From Ga0077527 sp964486865 (GTDB taxonomy: Bacteria > Pseudomonadota > Gammaproteobacteria > Burkholderiales > SG8-41): 38,576 bases of DNA. Below the pieces are notes generated by a model. That model was not told the origin of the DNA. It did not search any database and was given only the letters and a program-made list of their open reading frames with translations. The translations under genes and the position numbers were made by a program. Where the stretch lies: NCBI GenBank assembly GCA_964486865.1, contig CAZAOZ010000029.1, positions 1-38,576 on the forward strand, read 5' to 3'. Positions within the stretch are counted from its first letter, which is position 1. Every line of letters starts with the position of its first letter. Below, in pieces: positions 7,368-17,035 of this stretch.

Positions 7368-8528
7368 CTACAGCATGTGCGAGCGGTCGCCGCGGCGGAA
7401 TCCCAGCAGCGGAACAGCGATATCCCGGCCGAGCGCGATGACCTTGAACAGTTCGCCCATTTCCGCCGGCGACAGCAGTTTTTGCGCCTGCGCGGCGAGC
7501 GGCGCGTAGCGCGCGGCATCTGTTGCCGGCACCGCGGCCAGCAGTTCGGTAATGCCGCAGTTGATCAGAAACTGCGCCTGGCCGGTGTAGCCGAGCAGGT
7601 CGAGCCCGGCGCCGGCTTGGGCGATCGCGCTGAAATCGACGTGCGTGGTGATGTCCTGCAGGCCCACCCACAGAAAGGGATCGGCGTGGGCATGGTGGCG
7701 GTAGTGACACATCAGCGTGCCGCGATTGCGCTGCGGGTGGTAGAACTCGTGCGCCGGAAAACCGTAGTCGATGAACAGCAGTATGCCGCGCTTGAGCCGC
7801 TGTGCGAGACTGCCGACCAGCGCATCAGCAGCGGGGTTCAATTCCGTTTCGTAATCATCGGGCAGATTCAGCGCGCGTGCCGCTGCGGCGAGCGCGTCCC
7901 CTGCAGGCTGCTGCGCCCACACCAGTTCATGATCGACCACGCGCACGCCGAGTTCTGCAATGGCGCCGTCATCGCTGCGGATGCGCTGCGCCGGCACGGC
8001 ATCCAGCACTTCGTTGCCGAGGATCACGCCGGAGAATTGTTCCGGCAATGCATCCAGCCATTGCACGCGACCGGCGAGGTGCGGCACGGTGGTCAGCAGG
8101 TGCCGGCGCTGGCGTTCACGCAGATCCGCGCTCAATTCGAGTATGGCGTAGCGTTCCGGCAGGGCATCGAGCGCAGCCAGTTCGGCGAGCAGCACGGCGG
8201 CCAGCGCGCCGCTGCCGGCGCCGAGCTCGAGGATGTCGGGCAAGTCCTGTTGCCGCAGTTCCGCCAGTTGCCGCGCCAGCGCGCGGCCGAACAGCGGCGA
8301 GAGTTCCGGCGCGGTGACAAAATCACCGGCGGGGCCGAGCTTGCGGCTGCCCGCGCTGTAGTAGCCCAGCCCCGGCGCATACAGCGCGAGTTCCATGTAG
8401 CGCGCAAAACTGATCCAGCCGCCGGCGGCGGCGATGTCCTCGCGGATCAGGGCATGCAGCCGCGCGCTCAGCTCCAGTGCGGCTGCGGGCGGGATGGGCA
8501 GGCCGGGATTCTGCTGCGCGAGGGTCAT
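7368..8528 (-). CDS. SAM-dependent methyltransferase, MidA/NDUFAF7 family
   Basis: A 386-residue protein of the MidA (DUF185) family; the mitochondrial relative NDUFAF7 methylates an arginine of complex I subunit NDUFS2. The N-terminal YMELALYAPGLGYYS and GDFVTAPELSPLFG blocks are hallmarks. The SAM-binding loop is ILELGAGSGALA, followed by FIDYGFPAHEFYHPQRNRGTL, another strongly conserved block. The frame is open upstream to 8696, but the ATG at 8528 gives the family's normal N-terminus; the extra 56 residues overlap the divergent promoter region and the start of the opposite gene. The substrate in this organism is inferred only by homology. Confidence 0.93.
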   Translation of the reverse strand: MTLAQQNPGLPIPPAAALELSARLHALIREDIAAAGGWISFARYMELALYAPGLGYYSAGSRKLGPAGDFVTAPELSPLFGRALARQLAELRQQDLPDILELGAGSGALAAVLLAELAALDALPERYAILELSADLRERQRRHLLTTVPHLAGRVQWLDALPEQFSGVILGNEVLDAVPAQRIRSDDGAIAELGVRVVDHELVWAQQPAGDALAAAARALNLPDDYETELNPAADALVGSLAQRLKRGILLFIDYGFPAHEFYHPQRNRGTLMCHYRHHAHADPFLWVGLQDITTHVDFSAIAQAGAGLDLLGYTGQAQFLINCGITELLAAVPATDAARYAPLAAQAQKLLSPAEMGELFKVIALGRDIAVPLLGFRRGDRSHML

Positions 8529-8628
8529 CGGGGAATAATACGATAAAATAAACAATGGATTACGTGATGCAGTCTGAAACAAATCGCCATGCACGTCCCG
8601 CCATCGGGCCGCGGCGGACGGCCAGACG
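8529..8628. promoter_or_regulatory. Divergent promoter region, midA-like / pteridine reductase
   Basis: A 100-nt gap between two divergent genes. Its midA-like-proximal end is AT-rich (AATAATACGATAAAATAAAC, 8533-8552), unlike the GC-rich surroundings, and probably holds the promoters. No clean -35/-10 pair can be assigned. Confidence 0.35.
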
Positions 8629-9378
8629 ATGAGCGCCGCATTGGCCGGCAAGGCCGTACTGGTGACCGGGGGTGCGCGGCGCATCGGCGCGGCCATCTGC
8701 CGGCGGCTGCACGCGGCCGGTGCGAACGTGCTGGTGCATTACCGCAATGCATCGGAGGAGGCTCACGCATTGCAGCAGGAGCTGAACGGTTTGCGCGCAG
8801 GGTCGGTGGCGCTGGCGCGCGCGGACCTGCTGGCGCCGGGTGCGCTGCCGCAACTGGTCAAGGATGCAGTGACGGCGTTCGGAAAAATTGACGGACTGGT
8901 CAACAATGCTTCGAGTTTTTATGCGACACCGGTCGGCGCGATTGACGAGCGGTCATGGGATGAACTGATCGGCGCCAATCTGAAAGCGCCGCTGTTCCTG
9001 TCGCAGGCAGCAGCATCGGAGCTGCGCAAGACGCAGGGTGTGATTGTCAACATCATCGACATTCATGCCGAACTGCCGATGAAGAACCACGTGGTCTATA
9101 ACGTCGCCAAGGGCGGTTTGCTGGCGCTGACCCGGTCGCTGGCCCGCGAACTCGGACCCCAGGTGCGGGTGAACGGTGTATCGCCCGGCACGGTGCTGTG
9201 GCCTGAAGATGCGGCGTGGCAGAATGACATCGAGCGCCAGCGCATCGTCAACCAGACATTGCTCAAGCGCACCGGCGAGCCCGATGACATCGCCACGGCG
9301 GTTGAATTCTTGATGACGGCGCCATATGTGACGGGGCAGATACTGGCTGTCGATGGCGGGCGCAGCATTGCGTTGTGA
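8629..9378 (+). CDS. Pteridine reductase-like short-chain dehydrogenase
   Basis: A 249-residue classical SDR. The cofactor motif is TGGARRIG (residues 13-20). The arginine-bearing TGxxRRIG form is typical of NADPH-dependent pteridine reductases (PTR1/FolM-like) rather than FabG. NNASSF, the catalytic YNVAKGG, and SPGTVLWP, which favours the pteridine reductase branch, follow. The C-terminus has VTGQILAVDGGRS. The likely reaction is reduction of dihydro- to tetrahydro-pterins or folate. It is divergent from the midA-like gene and followed by ttcA after a heptamer-repeat gap. The exact pterin substrate is uncertain. Confidence 0.88.
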   Translation: MSAALAGKAVLVTGGARRIGAAICRRLHAAGANVLVHYRNASEEAHALQQELNGLRAGSVALARADLLAPGALPQLVKDAVTAFGKIDGLVNNASSFYATPVGAIDERSWDELIGANLKAPLFLSQAAASELRKTQGVIVNIIDIHAELPMKNHVVYNVAKGGLLALTRSLARELGPQVRVNGVSPGTVLWPEDAAWQNDIERQRIVNQTLLKRTGEPDDIATAVEFLMTAPYVTGQILAVDGGRSIAL

Positions 9379-9381
9379 TGC

Positions 9382-9430
9382 GGGTGACTGGTAATGGGTG
9401 ATTGGTGATGGGTGATGGGTGAACGGGTGA
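9382..9430. repeat. Heptamer tandem array, locus B (single arm)
   Basis: Seven consecutive 7-mers in register from 9382: GGGTGAC, TGGTAAT, GGGTGAT, TGGTGAT, GGGTGAT, GGGTGAA, CGGGTGA. No inverted partner arm is visible before ttcA. It shares the 7-nt period with loci A, C, D, E and F but has its own unit sequence. Confidence 0.8.
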
Positions 9431-9477
9431 GCAGGGCGGCGCGGCTGTAGTTTTCCGTGCTGCCGGAGCAGAAAATC

Positions 9478-10350
9478 ATGGATACACAAGTCATACAGAT
9501 TACGCCGCACAGCAACCGGGAGCGCAAGGCCGCCTTCGAGTCGAACAAGCTCGCCAAGCGCCTGCGCCGGCTGACGGGGCAGGCCATTGCCGACTTCGAC
9601 ATGATCCGCGACGGCGACAAGGTGATGGTGTGCCTGTCGGGCGGCAAGGACAGCTATGCGCTGCTCGACATCCTGCTTCATTTGCGCAGCCGCGCGCCGA
9701 TCGCGTTCGACATCGTTGCCGTCAATCTCGATCAAAAGCAGCCGGGATTTCCGGCGCACGTGCTGCCGGAGTACCTGACCAGGCTCGGCGTGCCGTTCCG
9801 CATCGAGGAGCAGGACACCTACAGCATCGTCAAGCGGGTGATCCCCGAAGGCAAGACCATGTGTTCGCTGTGCTCAAGACTGCGCCGCGGCGTGCTCTAT
9901 CGCGTGGCGCAGGAGCTGGGGGCGACCAAGATTGCACTGGGCCACCACCGCGACGACATCCTGGAAACGTTTTTCCTGAACATGTTCTACGGCGGCAAGC
10001 TGAAGACCATGCCGCCGAAGCTGGTGTCCGACGACGGGCGCAATGTGGTGATCCGGCCGCTGGCGTACTGCGAGGAGCAAGACCTCGAAGCCTATGCGGA
10101 ACTGCGGCAGTTTCCGATCATCCCCTGCACGCTGTGCGGATCGCAGGTGACGCTGAAGCGCAAGGAAGTGAAAGCGCTGTTGCAGGAGTGGGAAAAAAAG
10201 CATCCTGGCCGCGTCGAGACGCTGCTGACCAGCATCCAGAATGTCAGGCCTTCACATCTGCTGGATCGCGGGCTCTTCGATTTTGGCGCGGTGCGCGCGT
10301 CGGGCGAGCCCCTGGCCGAGGGTGATACCGCATTCGACACCGAATATTGA
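9478..10350 (+). CDS. ttcA: tRNA 2-thiocytidine(32) synthetase
   Basis: Installs 2-thiocytidine at position 32 of certain tRNAs, using ATP activation and an Fe-S cluster. The PP-loop SGGKDS is at residues 54-59. The cluster-associated CxxC pairs are CSLC (C129, C132) and CTLC (C217, C220), and LGHHRDD and NMFYGGKLKTMPPK are conserved TtcA blocks. Length is 290 residues from the ATG at 9478, which has GGAG about 9 nt upstream. An upstream GTG at 9457 is in frame but lacks a ribosome site. Confidence 0.96.
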   Translation: MDTQVIQITPHSNRERKAAFESNKLAKRLRRLTGQAIADFDMIRDGDKVMVCLSGGKDSYALLDILLHLRSRAPIAFDIVAVNLDQKQPGFPAHVLPEYLTRLGVPFRIEEQDTYSIVKRVIPEGKTMCSLCSRLRRGVLYRVAQELGATKIALGHHRDDILETFFLNMFYGGKLKTMPPKLVSDDGRNVVIRPLAYCEEQDLEAYAELRQFPIIPCTLCGSQVTLKRKEVKALLQEWEKKHPGRVETLLTSIQNVRPSHLLDRGLFDFGAVRASGEPLAEGDTAFDTEY

Positions 10351-10593
10351 GCAGGCCTTGATCCGGCATTTGCCGGCGCGCGGTTTGCCGTATCATCCGC
10401 TCCGGCAGGCTGTGCCAATCGAACAAATGACCATCACGGCGCCCGCACCGGGCGGCCAGTGAATGCGGGGGGCGCTTGAACTTTCCGGGGGGCAAACAGT
10501 GGCTTGATCGCAAGCGCGGGGCGATTGAGTGGATCGTCCTCGCCGACGGCCTGATGCTGTCCGGACTGGCCTGGAACGCGACGCGGCCGCCCT

Positions 10594-11571
10594 CTACATC
10601 TCTGCGGTAATGCCGTACGCTTTGACGGCTTTGCTCCAGCGTTCGATTTCCGCGCGCATGAATTTGTCGAATTCCGCTGGAGTGGTCGGCACCGGCTCAT
10701 AGCCGCGCGTGCGCAGCAGGTTGCCGGTTTCACCCTTGAGTACCGTGGTCACCGCCTTGTTCAGGGTGGCGATCGCCGGTTTGGGCATGGCCACCGGCCC
10801 CATCAGTCCGTACCATCCGGAAATCGCGAACCCCTTGTAACCCTGCTCGGACAGCGTCGGCACATCGGGCAACTGGGCGGTACGCTGGGCAGTGGTCACG
10901 GCAAGGGCGCGCAGCCTGCCGGCCTTGATCTGCGGAATCGCGGCGCCCGGTCCGGAAAACAGCGTCTGCACCTCGCCGCCCACGGCGGCGGCCACCGACG
11001 GGCCGGATCCGCGGTACGGAATGTGCGTGAGTTTCACTTTCGCGGTCTGGAAAAAAGCCTCCTGCGCGACGTGCGCCGTCACGTTACCCGAGCCGAAGTT
11101 GAGTGAATTGGGCTTGCTCTGCGCGAGCTGGATGAATTCCGTGAGCGTGCGCGCCGGCACGCTCGGATGCACCGTCATGATGTAGGGCTGCTCGATCAAC
11201 TGGCTGATGCCGGCGAAGTCCTTGGCCACGTTGAAAGTCATTTTGGGAACCAGCGCGGGCGTCACCGCGGTCGCGCCGATTTCGGAAATGACCAGCGTGT
11301 AGCCGTCGGGATTGGCGGTGGCGGCAATGGCCGTGCCCAGAATGCCCTGCGCGCCGCCGCGGTTGTCGATCAGGATTTGCTGGCCGAGTTGCGCGCTCAG
11401 CGCGGGTTGCATCGTCCGCGACACCAGATCGGTGCCGCCGCCGGGCGGGAAGGGCACGATCAGCCGGATGGGTTTGCTGGGATAAGTCTCGGCTGCCGCG
11501 GCCTGTGCCGCAAGCGGCACGGCAGAGCACAGGCTGAGGACGATGGCGGGCAGGTTCGCGTAGCGACGCAT
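10594..11571 (-). CDS. Bug-family periplasmic substrate-binding protein
   Basis: A 325-residue extracytoplasmic solute receptor of the Bug/TctC family, greatly expanded in Burkholderiales. A signal peptide covers residues 1 to about 27 (LSLCSAVPLAAQAAAA). The mature protein begins with the diagnostic YPSKPIRLIVPFPPGGGTD, with VENR-like LIDNRGGAQGILG next and NPDGYTL further on. Family members bind carboxylates or related small molecules; no TctA/TctB membrane genes are nearby, as is common for orphan Bugs. It is divergent from the HTH-aminotransferase gene. The ligand cannot be told from sequence. Confidence 0.95.
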   Translation of the reverse strand: MRRYANLPAIVLSLCSAVPLAAQAAAAETYPSKPIRLIVPFPPGGGTDLVSRTMQPALSAQLGQQILIDNRGGAQGILGTAIAATANPDGYTLVISEIGATAVTPALVPKMTFNVAKDFAGISQLIEQPYIMTVHPSVPARTLTEFIQLAQSKPNSLNFGSGNVTAHVAQEAFFQTAKVKLTHIPYRGSGPSVAAAVGGEVQTLFSGPGAAIPQIKAGRLRALAVTTAQRTAQLPDVPTLSEQGYKGFAISGWYGLMGPVAMPKPAIATLNKAVTTVLKGETGNLLRTRGYEPVPTTPAEFDKFMRAEIERWSKAVKAYGITAEM

Positions 11572-11668
11572 GTGGTTTTCCTCGTTTGTTATGGATGCAC
11601 GGACACATCAACATTATCACGAGTTGTCGCTGTGGAGATCGCCGGCAATTGCCAGGGAGATTTAAAAA

Positions 11669-11687
11669 AATTGTATTAAAAACAATT
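11669..11687. promoter_or_regulatory. AT-rich dyad upstream of the HTH-aminotransferase gene
   Basis: AATTGT (11669-11674) and ACAATT (11682-11687) form a perfect 6-bp inverted repeat with a 7-nt spacer. It lies between the divergent Bug and aminotransferase genes, about 30 nt before the predicted -35 of the latter. It may bind a regulator. Confidence 0.4.
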
Positions 11688-11717
11688 GGTTATATTATTT
11701 TGAACGAGAAGATGAGC

Positions 11718-11746
11718 TTGTCAAAATTATTTTGTCATGATAGATT
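11718..11746 (+). promoter_or_regulatory. Predicted sigma70 promoter of the HTH-aminotransferase gene
   Basis: TTGTCA (11718-11723), a 17-nt spacer and TAGATT (11741-11746), with the extended -10 TGA directly upstream. Transcription would begin near 11753. The -10 is covered by the dyad at 11731-11761. Confidence 0.6.
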
Positions 11747-11761
11747 GCAGACCATGACAAA
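11731..11761. promoter_or_regulatory. 9-bp perfect operator-like dyad over the promoter
   Basis: TTTGTCATG (11731-11739) and CATGACAAA (11753-11761) are exact reverse complements separated by 13 nt. The dyad centre lies at the end of the -10 box, so a bound protein would block RNA polymerase. The half-site core TTGTCA also occurs as the -35 box at 11718. The Cro-like HTH encoded immediately downstream is the obvious candidate ligand (inference). Confidence 0.6.
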
Positions 11762-11788
11762 TCCAGGTTTTGCCGCGTTTTAGCCGGT

Positions 11789-13327
11789 ATGGATATCCGC
11801 CGCATGAATTGCGCCGAGCGCCTCGTTGGAATTTTCGGCAGTCAGGCTGAAGTGGCCCGCCGCTTCTGCCTGGATCGCGCCGTCGTCAATCACTGGATCA
11901 AGTCGGGTTATGTTCCGGCGCGCTGGGCGATGGAAGTCGAGCAGGTCACCGGCGGGGAGATTGCCGCGGTCGATGTGCTCAACGAAGCCACCACCCGCAA
12001 GCCGCTGCGCATGAAATCGCGGCCCGACGGAGAGAATTTTTTTACCAACGCCTCAGCAGGGAGTGAACACACCATGGACAAGTACGCGCCAGCCAAACGC
12101 ATCAGCTCTTTTCACCCGCCGCAACGCACCCTGATGGGCCCGGGCCCCACGGAAATCCATCCGCGCGTGTTGACCACGATGAGCCAGCCCGCCATCGGTT
12201 ATCTCGATCCGGTGTTCGTCGAAATGATGGAAGAACTGAAATCGCTGCTGCGTTACGTCTATCAGACGAAAAATCCGCTGACCTTCCCGATTTCCGGGCC
12301 GGGCTCCGTGGGCATGGAATTCTGCTTTGTCAACATGGTGAGACCCGGCGACAAGGTCATAGTCTGCCGCAACGGCGTGTTCGGCGGCCGCATGATCGAA
12401 AACGTCGAGCGCTGCGGCGGCACCCCGATCGTCGTCGAGGACAAGTGGGGCGAGCCGGTTGATCCGCAGAAACTGGAAGACGCGCTGAAAAAGAATCCCG
12501 ATGTGCGCCTGGTTGCCTTCGTGCATGCCGAAACCTCAACCGGCGTGCTGTCCGATGCCAAAACGCTGGTCGAAATCGCGCACAAATACAACGCGCTGAC
12601 CATCGTCGATGCGGTGACTTCTCTGGGCGGATCGCCGGTGCTGGTCGATGAATGGAAAATCGACGCCGCATATTCCGCCAGCCAGAAATGCCTGTCGTGC
12701 ACGCCGGGCCTGTCGCCGGTGACTTTCTCCGAGCGCGTGGTCGAACACGTCAAGGCGCGCAAGGACAAGATCCACTCCTGGTTCATGGACATGAATCTGC
12801 TGCTCGGCTACTGGGGCGAGACCACCCGCACCTATCATCACACCGCGCCGACCAACTCGCTGTTTGCGCTGCATGAAGCGCTGCTGCTGCTCCGCGAAGA
12901 AGGCCTGGAGAATGCGTGGGCGCGCGTGAACCGCCATCACACCGCGCTGAAGGCCGGTCTCGAAGCCATGGGGCTCAAGTTCCTGGTCAAGGAGCAGTAC
13001 CAGGCGCCGCAGATGAATGCGGTGTACTGTCCCGAAGGCGTCAACGAGGCGGAAGTGCGCAAAACGCTGCTCTCCGAGTTCGGCCTGGAAATCGGCGCCG
13101 GTCTCGGCCCGCTGGCCGGCAAGATCTGGCGCTTCGGCCTGATGGGCTACTCCTGCCGCCCGGACAACGTCATGCTGTGTCTGTCGGCGCTGGGTTCGGT
13201 GCTGGAAGACATGGGCTACGCGGTGCATGTGGGTGATGCCGAGGCGGCGGCGCACGCAGCCTACGCGGCCATGCATGCGACTGCGGCGCAGGCGAAAAAG
13301 CGCAAGGTGCCGGCCAAGGCGGCATGA
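11789..13327 (+). CDS. YdaS/Cro-like HTH fused to an alanine-glyoxylate-type aminotransferase
   Basis: One uninterrupted 512-codon frame. Residues about 8-68 form a small Cro/YdaS-like HTH: FGSQAEVARRFCLDRAVVNHWI, then GYVPARWAMEVEQVTGG, matching the family's W-x-G-x-P and E-xx-TGG pattern. A polar linker follows. From M96 (nt 12074) to the end is a class V PLP aminotransferase of the alanine/serine-glyoxylate type: GPGPTEIHP, SGPGSVGMEF, HAETSTGVL, the Schiff-base lysine K300 in SASQKCLSCTPGLSP, and YHHTAPTN. A Lys/Ala-rich tail closes it. The ATG at 12074 has AGGGAG 12 nt upstream, so a free aminotransferase could also be made. The start at 11789 lacks a clear ribosome site. The gene ends at a strong terminator. 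Both domains are clear; whether they stay fused in the cell is open. Confidence 0.85.
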   Translation: MDIRRMNCAERLVGIFGSQAEVARRFCLDRAVVNHWIKSGYVPARWAMEVEQVTGGEIAAVDVLNEATTRKPLRMKSRPDGENFFTNASAGSEHTMDKYAPAKRISSFHPPQRTLMGPGPTEIHPRVLTTMSQPAIGYLDPVFVEMMEELKSLLRYVYQTKNPLTFPISGPGSVGMEFCFVNMVRPGDKVIVCRNGVFGGRMIENVERCGGTPIVVEDKWGEPVDPQKLEDALKKNPDVRLVAFVHAETSTGVLSDAKTLVEIAHKYNALTIVDAVTSLGGSPVLVDEWKIDAAYSASQKCLSCTPGLSPVTFSERVVEHVKARKDKIHSWFMDMNLLLGYWGETTRTYHHTAPTNSLFALHEALLLLREEGLENAWARVNRHHTALKAGLEAMGLKFLVKEQYQAPQMNAVYCPEGVNEAEVRKTLLSEFGLEIGAGLGPLAGKIWRFGLMGYSCRPDNVMLCLSALGSVLEDMGYAVHVGDAEAAAHAAYAAMHATAAQAKKRKVPAKAA

Positions 13328-13335
13328 CCGGTCTT

Positions 13336-13378
13336 GCAGCAATAAAAAGCCGCCTGCGGGCGGCTTTTTTATTGCTGC
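13336..13378. terminator. Bidirectional intrinsic terminator
   Basis: The stem GCCGCC/GGCGGC around TGCG is flanked by A5 on the left and T6 on the right, extended by AAT/ATT and GCAGC/GCTGC outer arms. It works in both directions, ending the aminotransferase gene (+) and mgtE (-), whose stop is 24 nt away. Confidence 0.92.
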
Positions 13379-13401
13379 GGGTGATGCCGGACCTGCTGAA
13401 A

Positions 13402-14646
13402 TCAGGCCGCTATCGGTATCAACAGCGACGCCATGCCCAGCAGCAGCCCCATGCTGACGACGTCGGTGGCCGTGGTCAGGAAGATGCTGGAGGCCGTGGC
13501 GGGATCGAAGCCGTATTTTTTCAGCGTCAGCGGCACCATGGCGCCGCAGATGCCGCTGGCGACGCAACTGCCGACCAGCGCAATCCACACCACGAGGCTG
13601 AGCAGGATGGCATTGGGATTGTGCTGGTAGGTGGCGACGATGAACATGCCGAGTGCCGCGACCAGCCCGGTGAAGGCGCCATTGAGCGCGCCCAGCGATG
13701 CTTCCTTCATCACCAGCGCGCGTTCCGCGCCGGCTTTCAGCTCACCCAGTGTCATGCCGCGCAGCGTGACGGCCAGCGCCTGGCATCCGGTATTGCCGGA
13801 CTGGCCCGCCAGCACCGGCAGGAACAGCGCGAGTATCACCAGCCGGTCCACGGTGTCCTGGAAAATCGCCACCACGGCGCCGGCGACAAACGCGGTCGCG
13901 AGATTGATCTGCAGCCACGGGTGGCGAAACCTGAAGCTGGCCTGCAGCGGAGTCGCCAGGCGTTCTTCCTTGTCGACACCGACCATGCTGCCGACCTGCG
14001 CGGTGATTTCGAAAGCCTGCTCCTCGAACATGGACTGTCCGCGCACCAGTCCGAGCAGCACGCCGTTGCTGTCGCATACGGGATAAACCGGGTAGTGGCG
14101 GTCGAGCACCAGTTTCATGGCTTCGTTCAGCAGCAGGCCGGGCGTCAGCGCGAAGGCGTTGCGCAGCATGATCGAATCAAGCCGTTCGTTTTCATCGGCG
14201 AACAGCAGGTCGCGCATGGTGATGATGCCCAGCAGCTTGCCGGCGCTGTCCGTGACATAACCGTAGGTGATGAAGGCGCTGCGCACCATCGGGCGCAGTT
14301 GTTCGATCGTATCGTGCACCGTCACGTCCGGACGGAACACGGCGCGCGCCGGGATCATCATCCGGCCGATGGTGCCGTCAGCGTACTGCTGGTTGGTGCG
14401 CCACTGGGCGGCCAGTTGTGCCGGCGCGGCATGCATGATGCCGTCCACCAGTCCGCCGGGCAGCTCGGCCAGCACATTGGCGGTGAGCGCGGGGCTTAGA
14501 TCCTGCAGCACCCCGGCAATTTGCCCTGCCGGATACTCGGCGAGCAGTTCAGCGGCTTCGCGCGGCGAGCGGGCTTTGGCGGCTGCTGCGAGCCGGCGCC
14601 GTTCAGGATCGGAAATCGCCGGAGTCACGTTCGGATTGGTTTGCAC
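13402..14646 (-). CDS. mgtE: Magnesium transporter MgtE
   Basis: A 414-residue Mg2+ channel/transporter. The cytoplasmic N domain (residues about 25-95) is short compared with typical 450-residue MgtE. Two CBS domains (about 96-225; TVHDTIEQLRPMVRSAFITYGYVTDSAGKLLG and VLDRHYPVYPVCDSNGVLLGLV) sense Mg2+ in this family. The membrane domain starts near residue 255, with about five helices and the pore signature LPVLAGQSGNTGCQALAVTLRG, a variant of PxxxGxxGNxGxQ. The start is a GTG at 14646 with a GGGGGTG ribosome site; TATACT at 14691-14696 (minus) is a plausible -10. The reduced N domain may alter gating (inference). Confidence 0.93.
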   Translation of the reverse strand: MQTNPNVTPAISDPERRRLAAAAKARSPREAAELLAEYPAGQIAGVLQDLSPALTANVLAELPGGLVDGIMHAAPAQLAAQWRTNQQYADGTIGRMMIPARAVFRPDVTVHDTIEQLRPMVRSAFITYGYVTDSAGKLLGIITMRDLLFADENERLDSIMLRNAFALTPGLLLNEAMKLVLDRHYPVYPVCDSNGVLLGLVRGQSMFEEQAFEITAQVGSMVGVDKEERLATPLQASFRFRHPWLQINLATAFVAGAVVAIFQDTVDRLVILALFLPVLAGQSGNTGCQALAVTLRGMTLGELKAGAERALVMKEASLGALNGAFTGLVAALGMFIVATYQHNPNAILLSLVVWIALVGSCVASGICGAMVPLTLKKYGFDPATASSIFLTTATDVVSMGLLLGMASLLIPIAA

Positions 14647-14690
14647 GGTAGCACCCCCTGTGTGCGGCCGGCACAGGCCGTCTGCGGGGA

Positions 14691-14696
14691 AGTATA
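14691..14696 (-). promoter_or_regulatory. Putative -10 of mgtE
   Basis: TATACT is read on the minus strand at 14696-14691, about 45 nt before the GTG start. A weak -35 (CTGCCA) lies 18 nt upstream, inside the gap after metF. Confidence 0.35.
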
Positions 14697-14740
14697 GCGA
14701 CGGAAGCTGCCGTGTGGCAGTGCTTTCGCACCGCTGCGCG

Positions 14741-15586
14741 CTACAGGCCGAGCCTTTGCCAGATGGTGCTGGTCAGCCCCGCCTGATTCATGGTGTAGAA
14801 GTGCAGGCCGGGCGCGCCCGCCGACAGCAGGTCGTCGCACAGCCGGGTCACCACATCGAGGCCGAAGGCGCGGATCGAAGCCGTGTCGTCGCCATAGCCT
14901 TCCAGCTTGCGGCGCATCCAGCGCGGGATCTCCGCGCCGCAGGCGTCGGAAAAGCGCGCCAGTTGCGAGAAGCGGCCGATGGGCATGATGCCGGGCACGA
15001 TGGGCAGGTTGAGCCCCATGGCTTCGCATTCCTCGACAAAATGGAAATAGCCGTCGGCATTGTAGAAATACTGCGTGATGGCCGAGTCGGCGCCGGACTC
15101 GACCTTGCGCTTGAAACTCAACAGGTCGTCCTGCGCGCTCTTGGCCTGCGGGTGGTATTCCGGATAGGCCGCGACGTCGATATGAAACTGGCTGCCGAAT
15201 TCGCTGCGGATGAACGCCACCAGTTCGTTGGCGTAACGGAATTCACCGGCGGCGGCGATGCCCGAGGGCAGGTCGCCGCGCAGCGCCACCAGATGCGTGA
15301 TGCCGCTATCCTTGTAACGCTGCAGCATCTCGCGCACGCTGTCGCGGGTGGAGGCGACGCACGAAATGTGCGGCGCGGCGGCATGCCCCTGTGCGCGGAT
15401 GCCGAGCACGGTATCGAGCGTGCGTTCGCGCGTCGAGCCGCCGGCGCCGAAGGTCACTGAAAAAAACTTCGGCTTGAGTTGGGCCAATTGCTGCGTGGTG
15501 GCGCGCAGCTTCTCCGCGCCTTCCGGCGTGTTGGGCGGAAAGAACTCGAAGCTGAATGTTCTGGCGAATTTTTTCTGTGATTGCAT
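14741..15586 (-). CDS. metF: Methylenetetrahydrofolate reductase
   Basis: Reduces 5,10-methylene-THF to 5-methyl-THF, the methyl donor for methionine synthesis. It is a 281-residue FAD TIM-barrel. Landmarks are FSFEFFPPNTPEG with the catalytic glutamate, SVTFGAGGSTRERTL, HLVALRGDLP, ITQYFYNADGYFHFVEECEAMG and PGIMPI. The ATG has a GGAGG ribosome site. It lies 25 nt downstream of ahcY and is probably in the same transcript, placing it under the SAH riboswitch leader. Confidence 0.97.
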   Translation of the reverse strand: MQSQKKFARTFSFEFFPPNTPEGAEKLRATTQQLAQLKPKFFSVTFGAGGSTRERTLDTVLGIRAQGHAAAPHISCVASTRDSVREMLQRYKDSGITHLVALRGDLPSGIAAAGEFRYANELVAFIRSEFGSQFHIDVAAYPEYHPQAKSAQDDLLSFKRKVESGADSAITQYFYNADGYFHFVEECEAMGLNLPIVPGIMPIGRFSQLARFSDACGAEIPRWMRRKLEGYGDDTASIRAFGLDVVTRLCDDLLSAGAPGLHFYTMNQAGLTSTIWQRLGL

Positions 15587-15611
15587 GGAGTTGCCCTCCG
15601 TACGCGGTGGC

Positions 15612-17015
<1,404 letters not shown>

Positions 17016-17035
17016 TTCTGCAACTCCTGAAAGAT

